Numbered from the stretch's first letter, positions 37,544 to 47,744 are shown. The stretch: 64,000 nt of DNA from Pleomorphomonas sp. JP5 (GCF_023721815.1 NZ_JAMDLI010000008.1:1015944-1079943); one strand, 5' to 3'. The notes: generated from the sequence alone by a model not told the origin. Numbers and translations are program-made.

Positions 37544-38914
37544 TCAGGCGGCGGCGAGCACGACCCGGTTCCGCCCCTCGGCCTTGGCGCGATAAAGGGC
37601 ATTGTCGGCGCGCTTCAGCAGGGACTCCGGCGTGTCACCGTTGTGCAGGATATAGGCGGCGCCAACGGAAATCGTCACATCGACGAACTCCGCCCCGCCG
37701 TGAATGGCGAAGGGATCGCGGGCAATCTTGGTGCGAAGCCTCTCGGCAACGATGGAGGCGATGCCGTAGTCGGTTTCCGGCATCACGATCACGAACTCCT
37801 CGCCGCCAAAGCGACAGGGCAAGTCGAGCGCCCGCAGATTGCGGCGGATGCGAGTGGCGAACTCACGCAGGATCTCATCGCCGGCATCATGGCCGTGGGT
37901 GTCGTTGACCCGCTTGAAATAGTCGATGTCGATGATCAGAAGCGACAGATCGCCCTTCTTCTCGCCGGCGCGATCGACGAGTGCGGCAAGGTGCGAGTCC
38001 AGGTAGCGGCGATTGTATAGACCGGTCAGCGCATCGGTGATGGCAAGCTCCATGGTCTGCAGCACACTGGCGCGCAGCCGGTCGGTATAGCGCTTGCGGC
38101 GGATCTGGGTACGGCAACGCGCAATGAGCTCCTGGGCGTCCACCGGCCGGATCAGGTAGTCGTTGATGCCGAGTTCGAGGCCACGCGTCAGCCGGTTGCC
38201 CTCGTCAGGATCGGCGATCAGCAGGATCGGCAGCAAACGCGTCCTGTCCAGTGACCGCAACTGCGAACAAAGACGAAGCGCGTCGTAATCATCAAGCCCC
38301 ATGGAAATCATGACGAGGTCATAATCGCCTTCGGCGGCACGGAACAACGCCTCCTGGGGATTGGTCTCGATATCGACCCCCATCTCGCTGGACAGTGCCT
38401 GGGCGATCCGCACGTATGCCGAGCGGCGATCCTCGACCAGCAGCACGCGACCGGGCGCGCGCGCAGTGAGATCGGCATAGGTCATTGCCCGGTCGAAGGC
38501 GACCGAACCCTGATTGGCCCTGAGATCGAGCTCGTCCGTGAGCTGCTTGAGGCGAACGAGGCTCTTCACGCGCGTGATGAGCTGGGTGTCGGAAACCGGC
38601 TTGGTGAGAAAATCGTCGGCGCCGGCCTCGAGGCCATGGACGCGATCGGCGGGCTGATCGAGCGCGGTGACCATGATCACCGGCAACTGGGTCGTCTTGG
38701 GATTGGCGCGAATGCGGCGACAAACCTCGAAACCATCCATCCCCGGCATCATGACGTCGAGCAAGACGATGTCATAGGTGGCGTTGTCGAGCATCGCCAG
38801 CGCTTCGGCGCCAGAAGTGGCGGTATGGACATCGAAATATTCGGCGGTAAGGCGAGCCTCCATGAGGCGCACGTTGACCAATATGTCGTCGACAACAAGA
38901 ATACGCGCTGTCAT
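37544..38914 (-). CDS. pleD: Diguanylate cyclase response regulator PleD
   Basis: A 456-residue protein with a receiver domain (phospho-Asp in 'IVLLDVMMPGMDG'), a second degenerate receiver-like domain (about 155-270) and a GGDEF domain with the active-site loop 'RFGGEEFVIVMPE'. An inhibitory I-site R-X2-D ('RALD') lies five residues before GGEEF. PleD makes cyclic di-GMP when phosphorylated and controls the swarmer-to-stalked type transition and polar development in alphaproteobacteria. It is downstream of divK with a 25-base gap, the conserved order. The ATG at 38914 follows GGAAGTGTGTG. Confidence 0.95.
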   Translation of the reverse strand: MTARILVVDDILVNVRLMEARLTAEYFDVHTATSGAEALAMLDNATYDIVLLDVMMPGMDGFEVCRRIRANPKTTQLPVIMVTALDQPADRVHGLEAGADDFLTKPVSDTQLITRVKSLVRLKQLTDELDLRANQGSVAFDRAMTYADLTARAPGRVLLVEDRRSAYVRIAQALSSEMGVDIETNPQEALFRAAEGDYDLVMISMGLDDYDALRLCSQLRSLDRTRLLPILLIADPDEGNRLTRGLELGINDYLIRPVDAQELIARCRTQIRRKRYTDRLRASVLQTMELAITDALTGLYNRRYLDSHLAALVDRAGEKKGDLSLLIIDIDYFKRVNDTHGHDAGDEILREFATRIRRNLRALDLPCRFGGEEFVIVMPETDYGIASIVAERLRTKIARDPFAIHGGAEFVDVTISVGAAYILHNGDTPESLLKRADNALYRAKAEGRNRVVLAAA

Positions 38915-38939
38915 CACACACTTCCGATCCGACCGGCGC

Positions 38940-39311
38940 TTATTGGTCGCCGATATACGTCCGCACCGTCTCGATGAACTTTGAAACTGAAATCGGCTTG
39001 GAGATATAAGCCTCGCAGCCCCCTTGGCGGATGCGCTCCTCGTCGCCCTTCATGGCAAAAGCGGTGACCGCAACCACGGGGATCGAGCGCAACTCGTCAT
39101 CTTCCTTCAGCCACTTGGTGACCTCGAGCCCCGACACTTCCGGCAGCTGGATGTCCATGAGAATGAGGTCCGGCCGGTGGGTGCGCACCAGATCAAGAGC
39201 CTCGATCCCATTGCGTGTTTGAATCGTGCGATAACCGTGCGCTTCCAGGAGATCATGGAAGAGCTTCATGTTGAGCTCGTTGTCCTCGACGATGAGAACT
39301 GTCTTGGCCAT
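38940..39311 (-). CDS. divK: Cell-cycle response regulator DivK
   Basis: A 123-residue single-domain receiver. Asp53 in '[13 protein letters not shown]' is the phosphorylation site, with 'VEDNE' acidic residues near the N-terminus, Thr/Ala in '[14 protein letters not shown]' and Lys in 'YISKPIS'. DivK transmits polarity and cell-cycle signals from DivJ/PleC-type kinases. The start at 39311 gives the standard length; the frame extends far upstream without similarity. Confidence 0.95.
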   Translation of the reverse strand: MAKTVLIVEDNELNMKLFHDLLEAHGYRTIQTRNGIEALDLVRTHRPDLILMDIQLPEVSGLEVTKWLKEDDELRSIPVVAVTAFAMKGDEERIRQGGCEAYISKPISVSKFIETVRTYIGDQ

Positions 39312-39484
39312 TCGACTCTCTTTCCGCCTTGCGCACCGGTTTTGCCGGGTGCTTGGCGGTTTTCGTTCCGGCGCACTCGGCTCGTACGCAGGAGCGCCTT
39401 CCGGTGGGGATAGGTTGCCGCACTGATTCCAGTATAACAAATATAGTACGGATTCCTTTAGCAATCCCAAACGGTGGATCGAAT

Positions 39485-39772
39485 ATGCCCATTGGTAAAA
39501 GACTTACCCTTGACGCCGCGGAGGAGTTGGCCGTTTCCGCCCTCTCCTACCTTGCAGGAAATCCGGATGCGCTCGGTCGGTTCCTGTCACTTTCGGGCAT
39601 CGGGCCGGCCGATCTTCGGGTGGCGGCACGCGAACCCGGCTTTCTCGCCGGGGTACTGGAATTCTTCCTGGCCGACGAGTCGCTGCTTCTCTCCTTCGTG
39701 GAAGCGGCCCAAGTGAGACCGACCATGATCGCCGCAGCCCACCACGCACTGGCGGGTGACAGCGAGTTCTGA
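39485..39772 (+). CDS. DUF3572 family protein
   Basis: A 95-residue protein with the pattern '[56 protein letters not shown]', typical of DUF3572, an alphaproteobacterial family of unknown function often found between divK and dinB. It is divergent from divK and 39 bases ahead of dinB. Confidence 0.88.
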   Translation: MPIGKRLTLDAAEELAVSALSYLAGNPDALGRFLSLSGIGPADLRVAAREPGFLAGVLEFFLADESLLLSFVEAAQVRPTMIAAAHHALAGDSEF

Positions 39773-39811
39773 TTGGCCGGCGAGGGCAAGAGGAGCCGCC
39801 GGGAGGCGAAC

Positions 39812-41098
39812 ATGTCCCAAGCGTCGGGTGGTTTTTGCAGGGATTGCCTCGCCCCGGCTCCGGCCGAGGGGCGCCGCTGCCCCGCCTGCGGCGGCCCGCG
39901 CCTCCTCCGTCACCCCGACCTTCACCGCCTCGTCATCGCACATGTCGACTGCGACGCCTTCTATGCGTCGGTTGAAAAGCGAGACGACCCTTCGCTCGCC
40001 ACCAAGCCGTTGATCATCGGCGGCGGCAAGCGCGGCGTCGTATCGACTGCCTGCTACATCGCCCGCATCAGCGGCGTGCGCTCGGCCATGCCGATGTTCA
40101 AGGCCTTGCAGCTTTGCCCCGAGGCGGTGGTGATCCCGCCCAACATGGAAAAGTATGCGCGCGTCGGCCGCGAGATTCGGCGGCGGATGCTCGAACTGAC
40201 GCCGCTCGTCGAGCCGCTGTCCATCGACGAAGCCTTTCTCGACCTGTCTGGGACAGAGCAACTGCACCGCGCCAGCCCCGCATTGGTGTTGGCCCGCTTC
40301 GCCCGGGACGTGGAACGCGAGGTCGGCATCACCGTCTCGGTTGGCCTCGCCGCCAACAAGTTTCTCGCCAAGATCGCCTCCGATCTCGACAAGCCCCGAG
40401 GTTTCTCAGTGATCGGATCGTCGGAGGCGGCGGCTTTCCTGGCGCCCCGGCCAGTCACGACGATCTGGGGCGTCGGTCGCGCCTTTTCCGAGCGTCTTGC
40501 GGCCGATGGCTTCCGGACGGTCGGCGATTTGCAGGCCGCCGATCCCGCCCGACTTGCCAGCCGCTACGGCGCGCTCGGCCTCAGGATCGCCCGATTGTCG
40601 CATGGCGAGGATAGCCGGCATGTCATTCCCAACTCGAAGCGCAAGAGTGTCGGTTCGGAAGTGACCTTCTTTGAGGATCTGGCCGATCTCCGCGACCTCC
40701 GCCCAATCCTGCGAGAGCAGGCGGAGCGTGTTTCCTTTGGCCTCAAGCACGAAGACATCGCCGGTTCCACGGTGACGCTGAAGCTCAAGACCGCCGACTT
40801 CAAGCTGAGGACCCGGGCACGGCGCCTTGCCGATCCCACCCAGCTCGCCGACCGCATCTTCACGGCGGCCGACGCACTCCTCGCCGAAGAGGCGCACGGA
40901 CAGAAATATCGGCTCATCGGAGTCTCGGTCTCGGATCTCTGCGAAAGCCGCTTCGCCGATCCGGCCGACCTCGTCGACCAAAAGGCAACGCGAAAGGCGG
41001 CCGCCGAGCGCGCCATGGACGAAATCAGGGAGAAGTTCGGCAAGCGGGCGCTCGAAACCGGCCTGGTCTTCGATAACCATCGCCGCCGCAAGGAGTGA
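39812..41098 (+). CDS. dinB: DNA polymerase IV with N-terminal zinc finger
   Basis: A 428-residue Y-family polymerase. An N-terminal C9-X2-C12 ... C23-X2-C26 finger precedes the catalytic core '[19 protein letters not shown]', '[16 protein letters not shown]' and the helix-hairpin-helix '[24 protein letters not shown]'; the little-finger domain follows. It performs translesion synthesis. The zinc-finger version is common in Rhizobiales. The ATG at 39812 follows CCGGGAGGCGAAC. I see no clear LexA box immediately upstream. Confidence 0.93.
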   Translation: MSQASGGFCRDCLAPAPAEGRRCPACGGPRLLRHPDLHRLVIAHVDCDAFYASVEKRDDPSLATKPLIIGGGKRGVVSTACYIARISGVRSAMPMFKALQLCPEAVVIPPNMEKYARVGREIRRRMLELTPLVEPLSIDEAFLDLSGTEQLHRASPALVLARFARDVEREVGITVSVGLAANKFLAKIASDLDKPRGFSVIGSSEAAAFLAPRPVTTIWGVGRAFSERLAADGFRTVGDLQAADPARLASRYGALGLRIARLSHGEDSRHVIPNSKRKSVGSEVTFFEDLADLRDLRPILREQAERVSFGLKHEDIAGSTVTLKLKTADFKLRTRARRLADPTQLADRIFTAADALLAEEAHGQKYRLIGVSVSDLCESRFADPADLVDQKATRKAAAERAMDEIREKFGKRALETGLVFDNHRRRKE

Positions 41099-41107
41099 TG
41101 GCGTCAC

Positions 41108-41554
41108 TCACCCATTGTTCAGACGGGCACGCGTCGTACGCGGCGTCGTCAAGAGCAGGCTGGTGTCCGAACCTGTAATGCCCGGCAAAAGGCGAATACG
41201 ACGCAACACCGTGTCGAAGTCGGTGAGCGTCGCGGCACCCAGTTCCACGACGAGATCCCAACGGCCGTTGGTGGTGTGAATAGCCGCAACTTCCGGGAAA
41301 CCTCCGAGTTGCCGGATCACCTTGTCCAGCACGTGCCCTTCGATCTCGATCATCATGACGGCCCGCACCGGGACCTCGATGGCGTCGTTGCGCAGGATCA
41401 CCGTGTAGCCGAGGATATCTCCGTCGCGTTGCAGCCGCTCCATGCGAGACCGCACGGTGGCGCGCGAAACCCCCAGCTCGACGGCGAGATCCGACACGGA
41501 ACGGCGACCGTCGTGACGCAGGAGAGTGACCAGTTGCTGATCGAGCCGGTCCAT
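41108..41554 (-). CDS. Lrp/AsnC-family transcriptional regulator
   Basis: A 148-residue regulator: N-terminal helix-turn-helix ('RRSVSDLAVELGVSRATVRSRMERLQRDGDILGY') and a RAM ligand domain ('VDLGAATLTDFDTVLRRIRLLPGI'-like C-terminus). It is divergent from the arginase gene with 129 bases between starts, so it very likely controls arginase and ornithine cyclodeaminase in response to arginine or ornithine. Confidence 0.9.
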   Translation of the reverse strand: MDRLDQQLVTLLRHDGRRSVSDLAVELGVSRATVRSRMERLQRDGDILGYTVILRNDAIEVPVRAVMMIEIEGHVLDKVIRQLGGFPEVAAIHTTNGRWDLVVELGAATLTDFDTVLRRIRLLPGITGSDTSLLLTTPRTTRARLNNG

Positions 41555-41683
41555 GAAACTCCGTTTTGCTCAATGGAACTGCCATTTTGATAAGGCAAAC
41601 CATGTAATCTGCCAATCCCTCCTGTTCACTTCGCCGGCAAGCCATGGCCAGATGCACGCGATCCGACAGCGAGGGACGAAGGC

Positions 41684-42610
41684 ATGAAGGTGAGGCTTCT
41701 GGGCATTCCGGTTGAGGACGGCGCCGGCCGCATGGGCTGCGAGATGGGGCCGAGCGCCTATCGGACCGCAGGCATCGTCGAGGCGATCGCCGAGCTCGGC
41801 CACGACGTCGAGGACCTGGGCAATGTCGCCCGAGGCCCGCTGCCAGCCGTTACGCCTCCCCACCCTCACCTGCGACGCCTGCCCGAGATCGCCGCCTGGA
41901 TCGGCGCCGTGACGGAGGCTGCCTATCGCGCCTCGGACGGCGCCGTGCCGGTGTTTCTCGGCGGCGATCATTCGCTGGCCGCCGGTACCGTGCCGGGCAT
42001 CGCCCGCCGCGCGGCGGAAGACGGGCGGCCCCTCTTCGTGCTGTGGCTCGACGCCCACACCGACTTTCACACGCTCGACACCACCCAGAGCGGCAATCTT
42101 CACGGCACACCTGTGGCCTATTTCACCGGGGCGAAGGGCTTTCACGACTGCTACCCGCCACTGTCCCACCCGCTATCACCTGGTAACGTGACCATGGTCG
42201 GCATCCGCTCGGTGGACCCTGCCGAGCGACGGGCGCTTGGAGGCTCCGGCGTCACCGTCCACGACATGCGCGCCCTCGACGAACACGGCGTCGGCTCGCT
42301 GGTCTGGCGTTTTCTCGAACGCGTGGCGGCGGCGAATGGCCGGCTGCATGTCAGCCTCGACGTCGATTTTCTCGACCCATCGATCGCGCCCGGCGTCGGC
42401 ACCACGGCGCCGGGTGGCGCGACCTTCCGCGAGGCCCACCTCATCATGGAGATGCTCCACGACAGCGGCCTCGTTTCCTCCATCGACCTTGTCGAGCTTA
42501 ACCCCTTCCTTGACGAGCGCGGCCGTACCGCCACGCTGATGGTCGACCTTCTCGCCAGCCTGATGGGCCGCACCGTCATGGATCGCCCGACCCGGAGCTT
42601 TGCCGCATGA
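41684..42610 (+). CDS. rocF: Arginase
   Basis: A 308-residue ureohydrolase. Manganese ligands are in 'LGGDHSLAAG', 'LWLDAHTDFHT' and 'SLDVDFLDPSIAPGVGT'. It cleaves arginine to ornithine and urea. Its stop overlaps the ornithine cyclodeaminase start by four bases (ATGA), giving a two-step route from arginine to proline. Length is normal. Confidence 0.94.
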   Translation: MKVRLLGIPVEDGAGRMGCEMGPSAYRTAGIVEAIAELGHDVEDLGNVARGPLPAVTPPHPHLRRLPEIAAWIGAVTEAAYRASDGAVPVFLGGDHSLAAGTVPGIARRAAEDGRPLFVLWLDAHTDFHTLDTTQSGNLHGTPVAYFTGAKGFHDCYPPLSHPLSPGNVTMVGIRSVDPAERRALGGSGVTVHDMRALDEHGVGSLVWRFLERVAAANGRLHVSLDVDFLDPSIAPGVGTTAPGGATFREAHLIMEMLHDSGLVSSIDLVELNPFLDERGRTATLMVDLLASLMGRTVMDRPTRSFAA

Positions 42611-43662
42611 ACAGCATATCCCCGCTCGCCATCGTTCCCTTCGTCTCGGTCGACAACATGATGCGGCTGGTGCTCAGCGTTGGCGTCGAGCGCTTTCTGG
42701 TGGAGCTTGCCGACTACATCGAGGAAGACTTTCGGCGCTGGCCGACCTTCGACAAGACGCCGCGCGTCGCCTCTCACTCGGTCGATGGCGTCATCGAGCT
42801 GATGCCCACCTCGGATGGGACGCTCTACGGCTTCAAGTATGTCAACGGCCACCCGAAGAACATGCGCGAAGGCAAGCAGACGGTGACGGCCTTCGGCGTT
42901 CTGGCCGATGTCGGCTCGGGATACCCGATGCTGCTCTCGGAGATGACGCTGCTAACGGCGCTCAGGACCGGCGCCACCTCGGCGATGGCGGCACGGCGCC
43001 TGGCCCCGCGGGGAGCCAGCACCATGGCCATCATCGGCAATGGAGCGCAGTCGGAATTCCAGGCCCTCGCCTTCGGGGCCATACTCGGCATCCGCAACCT
43101 GCGCCTTTACGACATCGATCCGGATGCGACTGAGAAGTGCCGGCGCAACCTCGCCCCGCTCGGCTTCTCCATCACCCCGTGCCGCACCGGCCAGGAAGCC
43201 GTCGAAGGGGCGGATGTCGTCACGACCGTGACGGCCGACAAGCAGTACGCCACCATCCTGACCGACAACATGGTCGGTTCGGGCGTGCACATCAACGCGG
43301 TTGGCGGCGACTGCCCCGGCAAGACGGAGCTTCATCGCGACATCCTGAAGCGATCGTCGATCTTCGTGGAATACGCGCCGCAAACGCGCATCGAAGGCGA
43401 GATCCAGCAACTGCCGGCCGACCATCCCGTTACCGAGTTCTGGGAAGTACTCACCGGGGCTTCGCCCGGCCGCGCCTCGCCGGGCGAGGTAACGCTTTTC
43501 GATTCGGTAGGATTTGCCATCGAGGACTTTTCGGCGCTGCGCTATGTACGCGACAAGCTCGCCGGCACGTCCTTCTATCAGGAGCTCGATCTGCTCGCCG
43601 ACCCGGACGAACCGCGCGACCTGTTCGGCATGCTGGTGCGCGCCGAGCCGGCCGCTACTTGA
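42607..43662 (+). CDS. ocd: Ornithine cyclodeaminase
   Basis: A 351-residue member of the OCD/mu-crystallin family: 'GFKYVNGHPKNMREGKQTVTAFGVLAD', 'TALRTGATSAMAARRLAPRG' and the NAD-binding 'AIIGNGAQSEFQALAF', with 'INAVGGDCPGKTELHRDIL'. It converts ornithine to proline and ammonia. Length and the conserved 'DCPGKTEL' favour a true ornithine cyclodeaminase over the alanine dehydrogenase branch. Confidence 0.93.
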   Translation: MNSISPLAIVPFVSVDNMMRLVLSVGVERFLVELADYIEEDFRRWPTFDKTPRVASHSVDGVIELMPTSDGTLYGFKYVNGHPKNMREGKQTVTAFGVLADVGSGYPMLLSEMTLLTALRTGATSAMAARRLAPRGASTMAIIGNGAQSEFQALAFGAILGIRNLRLYDIDPDATEKCRRNLAPLGFSITPCRTGQEAVEGADVVTTVTADKQYATILTDNMVGSGVHINAVGGDCPGKTELHRDILKRSSIFVEYAPQTRIEGEIQQLPADHPVTEFWEVLTGASPGRASPGEVTLFDSVGFAIEDFSALRYVRDKLAGTSFYQELDLLADPDEPRDLFGMLVRAEPAAT

Positions 43663-44143
43663 GGTGCTCCTGCAAGGCCTTGAAGCGGATGGCCAGTTCG
43701 TTCTTTCCGGTCGAGGCGCCAGTCGACTTGACCGGTGGCGAATAGCCAGGAACCGCAATGCCCTGCTCGAGCATCTCCTGAACAGTTATCGTCCCGGCAT
43801 CGACGATCTCGCCGGTGCCAGTGTTGGTTATGTAGTGCCGGTAGGTGCTGCTGCCGACCTTCCAGTAGGAATGGGTTTTCTTGGCCTCCAGGTCGGCAAT
43901 GCTCGGTGGAGGGCGAGGACCGGGCTCGGAAGAGGCAACGGGAAACGGTTTGACGTAAATCCAGATCGCCGCGAGGATCGCGGCAACGACCAGAGCCAGA
44001 CAGCCGGCGATGAGAAACGAACGCGCATCCTGATGGCCGCCATTGCGGCGTCGACGGGCCAGTGTGCCGTTGGCCTTTCCACCTGTCTTTTTCGTGGAAC
44101 TGCCGATGGACATGTTCTGCGAGGCGACTACTCGTGACTGCAT
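43655..44143 (-). CDS. Hypothetical single-pass membrane protein
   Basis: A 162-residue protein: a basic cytoplasmic N-terminus, one transmembrane helix (about residues 43-64, 'FLIAGCLALVVAAILAAIWIYV'), then a periplasmic part with 'TYRHYITNTGTGEIVDAGTITVQEMLEQGIAVPGYSPP'. The start follows GGGAGGCGGATC. I recognise no family. It overlaps the 3' end of ocd convergently by eight bases. Confidence 0.7.
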   Translation of the reverse strand: MQSRVVASQNMSIGSSTKKTGGKANGTLARRRRNGGHQDARSFLIAGCLALVVAAILAAIWIYVKPFPVASSEPGPRPPPSIADLEAKKTHSYWKVGSSTYRHYITNTGTGEIVDAGTITVQEMLEQGIAVPGYSPPVKSTGASTGKNELAIRFKALQEHLK

Positions 44144-44720
44144 GATCCGCCTCCCTCAATACGCGGCGCTCTTCCTCCACCAATCGACCCGGCTTTGCCG
44201 GTCACGGCAGTCGTGCAAGGCTCGACCAAACGTGCTTCTCGGTCATGATGAATCAGATAAGTACGAAAAACGTTTATTTCCCCACCTCGGGCAGTTCTTC
44301 GAGCAATAAAGAAATAACACAGTTAACAAAAACCTAATTCTACTTGACCACGCCCGAGACCGAACAAGCTTGAACCAAGCTGCATCGCCGATAGCTGACC
44401 TCCTGCTTCATTTGACAGAAAAACCTTTCGCGAGACTTGCGGGCCAATCGGATGACCAGCCCGATCATCGCTGGCTGGCCTTGCCAAGAGGGAAGAAAGC
44501 GCGGAGCAAGCCTCCGGGGTTACCGGGGCAAGTGAACTGAAAAGCCGATCTCCCACGCGTTGCCCCAAGATCTCGATCTGGCAGGCTCGTGGAAAGAGCC
44601 GGCCGAAGGACGGGAGCTTCTGACAATTGGAAATATTCCGAAGCATTGCCTCCTTAAGTCTCGATTCATCATTGCCGGCGCAATCCTTGTCCTATTGGTT
44701 TTTTGCAGAAGACGCGGATA
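44144..44720. other. 577-base stretch without a supported gene
   Basis: This lies between the divergent starts of a membrane-protein gene and a chemoreceptor gene, so it holds both promoters. It becomes AT-rich around 44270-44345. A minus-strand frame (44323-44646) has a strong AAGGAGG only two bases from its ATG but no recognisable protein. Confidence 0.5.
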
Positions 44721-46427
44721 ATGTTCCTTAATCGAGTCAAGTTGTGGAAGGTAATTGGCACAGCCGTTGCGATCTTCATTACGTTAACGGTGTGCTTGCT
44801 TCTCTCCGTCGTCTACACGACGCTGTCGGCCGATGCCTCTCGGCAAGCATTTGAAAAACAGATGATCGCCATCCGCACGGGAGCCCTTCTGATGCAGAAG
44901 GACGTCGCGGACACGACGATCGCCTGGTCGGGGGATGCCGTCGACCACATCGAGATGCCGGCCATCCCGCCGTTCCCGACCCACAACCTCATCGACAACC
45001 TCACGCGCACGGCAGACGCAGCGGCCACCATCTTCATTTACGACGCCGCCAAGGACGACTTCACGCGCGCGACGACCTCGATCAAGAAGGCTGACGGAAG
45101 CCGCGCGATCGGCACCGACCTCGGCAAGGCCTCACCTGCCTACGCGGCCGTCAAGGCGGGGCGCACCTTTACCGGCGAGGCCGCCATCCTCGGCGTGCCC
45201 TATCTCACCATCTACACGCCGATCAAGACTGCGGCCGGTCAGGTGATCGGCATACTGTTTGCGGGCATTCCCGAAAGCACCGTCGCCGCCACCAAGGATG
45301 GATTGGTGTTGAAGGTCTCCCTTCTCGGACTGCTGCTGGCCGCGCTGATGTCCGTCGGCGCATCCTGGCTGGTGGCTCGGCTCATCCGCCCCGTGGCGCA
45401 GCTCTCAGGATTGATGGAGCGCATTTCCCGGGACGATCTCGCCGAGGAAATCCCCTACGCCACATATGGTAACGAGGTGGGAACCATCGCCCGCGCCGTC
45501 GTCATCTTGAAGGAGAGCGCCCTCACCCGCATCGCGCTCGAGAAGGACAAGACGGTCGAGGCATCCGACCGTGCTGCGCGACAGGAACGCATCGAGAAAC
45601 TGATCGATGACTTCCGTGCGTCCACCCGGACGGCGCTCGGCGCGGTAAACAAGACGGTCGAGGATCTGCTTGCTGCCGCCGGCTCGCTGGGCACCGGCGC
45701 CCTGCGCACGGTGCAAGATGCAGGCGCAGCCTCGAATGCTTCATGCGACGCAACCGACAACGTGCAGGCCGTCGCGTCCGCGACCGAAGAGCTTGCCGCG
45801 TCGATCAGCGAAATTTCAGGGCAGATCCAGCGTACCGGCGTCATTGTCGCCGAGGCGGCGCGGGGAACGCGCGATGCCGACACCAAGATCAATCGCCTCG
45901 CCCTCGGCGCGACCAAGATCGGAGAGGTCGTCACGCTGATCAAGGAGATCGCCGAGCAGACCAATCTCCTGGCCCTGAACGCGACCATCGAGGCCGCGAG
46001 GGCCGGCGAAGCGGGCAAGGGATTCGCTGTCGTCGCTTCGGAAGTGAAGAACCTGGCCGGACAGACCGCCAAGGCAACCGAGGAGATCGCTGCCCAGGTC
46101 GACAATATCCAAGAGGCCACCGCCGACGCCGTCGAGGCAATCCAGACCATCAGCACGACGATGCAGGAGGTCGACCGCTACACTGGCGCCATCGCCGCCG
46201 CCGTCGAGGAGCAGGGAGCGGCCACCGACGACATCAGCCGTTCGGTCAACGCGGCGGCGGCAGGCTCGCAGAAGGTGGCGACCAATGTCGGCGCCGTATT
46301 GACCACCGCTCGCGAAACCGAGACCGCAGCGCAAAAGCTGGATCGGGATTCGCGCGAAGTGGCCGACGAAGCGGACCAGTTGCGCTCGACCATCGACACA
46401 TTCCTCAGTGCCGTCGTCGCCGCCTGA
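44721..46427 (+). CDS. Methyl-accepting chemotaxis protein with Cache-type sensor
   Basis: A 568-residue chemoreceptor: transmembrane helix 1 (about 8-30), a periplasmic Cache domain (about 35-195; '[20 protein letters not shown]' and '[28 protein letters not shown]'), transmembrane helix 2 (about 200-222), HAMP, then the signalling tip '[38 protein letters not shown]'. It senses a small extracellular molecule and signals through CheW/CheA. A frame starting at TTG 44703 exists, but ATG 44721 precedes the hydrophobic helix more sensibly. Confidence 0.93.
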   Translation: MFLNRVKLWKVIGTAVAIFITLTVCLLLSVVYTTLSADASRQAFEKQMIAIRTGALLMQKDVADTTIAWSGDAVDHIEMPAIPPFPTHNLIDNLTRTADAAATIFIYDAAKDDFTRATTSIKKADGSRAIGTDLGKASPAYAAVKAGRTFTGEAAILGVPYLTIYTPIKTAAGQVIGILFAGIPESTVAATKDGLVLKVSLLGLLLAALMSVGASWLVARLIRPVAQLSGLMERISRDDLAEEIPYATYGNEVGTIARAVVILKESALTRIALEKDKTVEASDRAARQERIEKLIDDFRASTRTALGAVNKTVEDLLAAAGSLGTGALRTVQDAGAASNASCDATDNVQAVASATEELAASISEISGQIQRTGVIVAEAARGTRDADTKINRLALGATKIGEVVTLIKEIAEQTNLLALNATIEAARAGEAGKGFAVVASEVKNLAGQTAKATEEIAAQVDNIQEATADAVEAIQTISTTMQEVDRYTGAIAAAVEEQGAATDDISRSVNAAAAGSQKVATNVGAVLTTARETETAAQKLDRDSREVADEADQLRSTIDTFLSAVVAA

Positions 46428-46544
46428 CGTTCAGGACCCCGGCTTCCGCCGGCATTCTTCTGGCGGAAGCTCCCAAACTCAAAAAAGTAGTTGGCAGGGG
46501 CTTGCATTGCCGGAACGATCCAACTAGGTTCCGCGCCGTCATGT

Positions 46545-46621
46545 GCAGCTGTAGCTCAGTTGGCTAGAGCGTCGGATTGTGGCTCCGAAGGTCGCTGGTT
46601 CAAGCCCAGCCAGCTGTACCA
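46545..46621 (+). tRNA. tRNA-His (GTG), no encoded G-1
   Basis: A 77-base cloverleaf. The acceptor stem GCAGCTG pairs with CAGCTGT (G1-T72), followed by A73 and encoded CCA. The anticodon loop is TTGTGGC, anticodon GTG. The base before G1 is T, so the usual G-1 is not encoded, and the discriminator is A, as known for many alphaproteobacteria. Confidence 0.96.
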
Positions 46622-47362
46622 TTTCTTCCTTACATATCGCACGGTGTTGGCCTTTTGCGCCGATGACGTCCTCGCCGCTTTCGCGCTGCCAAGCCGCTTG
46701 ATCGTACCGACTTGAACGAGCCCGCAAGCAGCGCTTTGCCCCCTCTTCCGCGGACAGACACGGCCTGTCGACAAGGCCCGGTTCGGAGATACCGTGCGGG
46801 ATGGCGCGGAATCGTTTGTCGGCCTCCAAGCGCCAGACTGCACCGGCAACGCGATCCAGCAACACCGCCGTGCGCTGCACGCCTCCGATCAGCTGACGGA
46901 TGGCCGTATCCATCAAGGCAGACATGTCTCGGATGCCAAGCCCGCTCCACCGGGAGCCCCTGGGTGGTCGCATCTTCTATATGGGGCAGCCAGAGCCCTC
47001 CCTTCCCGGCAACGGGAACCATCCGGCAAGAGAAGCGTATCAACTCATGGCGGCGAGCGCGTTCGGCGCGAAAGAGCCACCGCAAGGGACCATCTGAGCT
47101 TCCCGGGCACGACAAACGCCCGATTTCCGCGGTCATCACGCGAAAGTGTGCGCAGATCGCGGTAATTTTTCCTCCCACGCACGTCTACACACGACTTCGT
47201 GAAAACACTTCACGGAATCCGTCCTGTCCTATTGACTTCAGGTACCCTTTTTCCGTGATGAGGTCAGTTCTATATCAACATCATCGAAGCGATACGAAAA
47301 ATTGGGCTGGATTGAGACGACCCAAAGACCTCCCGACGCTCTCGAATACATGGAGTATGGAA
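46622..47362. other. 741-base stretch without a supported gene
   Basis: Several overlapping frames on both strands are open, but the longest minus-strand one runs antisense through tRNA-His, and none has a motif or convincing ribosome binding site. A CGTGAA-AACAC-TTCACG inverted repeat (47198-47214) lies about 150 bases before the small exported protein gene. Confidence 0.5.
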
Positions 47363-47689
47363 ATGAAGACCTTCACCATCGCCGCCGTTGCTGCCGCTGC
47401 TATCGCCCTTCCGAGCCTGGCCTTTGCCGCCGAGGGAACCTATTTCGAGCCTTCCGATGGCACATTCGTGTCCGGCACGCTGAACGCCCCTGTTGCCTCT
47501 GCCAATGAGGACGGCGCCCGCTACACTCAGGCGGTCTCCGTGTACGAGCCGGCCGACGACACTTTCGTGACCGTCAAGGTTTCGGGCGCCCCGGTCATCG
47601 CCACGCATGACGCCGCCAAGGCCACCTCGGTTATCCGCTATTACGAGCCCGCCGACGACACCTTCGTCGAAGTGCCGGTCGGCAAGTAA
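47363..47689 (+). CDS. Small exported protein with a threefold internal repeat
   Basis: A 108-residue protein with a clear signal peptide ('IAAVAAAAIALPSLAFAA', cleavage about residue 22). The mature 85 residues contain the same unit three times: 'YFEPSDGTFVSGTL', 'VYEPADDTFVTVKV' and 'YYEPADDTFVEVPV'. I recognise no named family. The ATG at 47363 follows TGGAGTATGGAA; an in-frame ATG two codons earlier is an alternative. A strong terminator follows, so it is a single-gene unit, probably periplasmic and well expressed. Confidence 0.75.
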   Translation: MKTFTIAAVAAAAIALPSLAFAAEGTYFEPSDGTFVSGTLNAPVASANEDGARYTQAVSVYEPADDTFVTVKVSGAPVIATHDAAKATSVIRYYEPADDTFVEVPVGK

Positions 47690-47714
47690 TTTCAAGTCAC
47701 CATTGCCAAAGAGA

Positions 47715-47744
47715 ACGGCGCCGGCCTCTGACCGGCGCCGTTTT
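47715..47744 (+). terminator. Terminator of the small exported protein gene
   Basis: ACGGCGCCGG pairs with CCGGCGCCGT around a seven-base loop, followed by TTTC. It lies 26 bases after the stop codon. Confidence 0.9.

Noticed and set aside
44323-44646. Minus-strand 107-codon frame with AAGGAGG before its ATG
   Set aside because: The AAGGAGG is only two bases from the ATG, too close to act normally, and the protein has no motif, signal or membrane segment.
46539-46973. Minus-strand frame of 144 codons next to tRNA-His
   Set aside because: Its C-terminus is the antisense of the tRNA gene, a common false protein call, and no ribosome binding site or family supports the rest.
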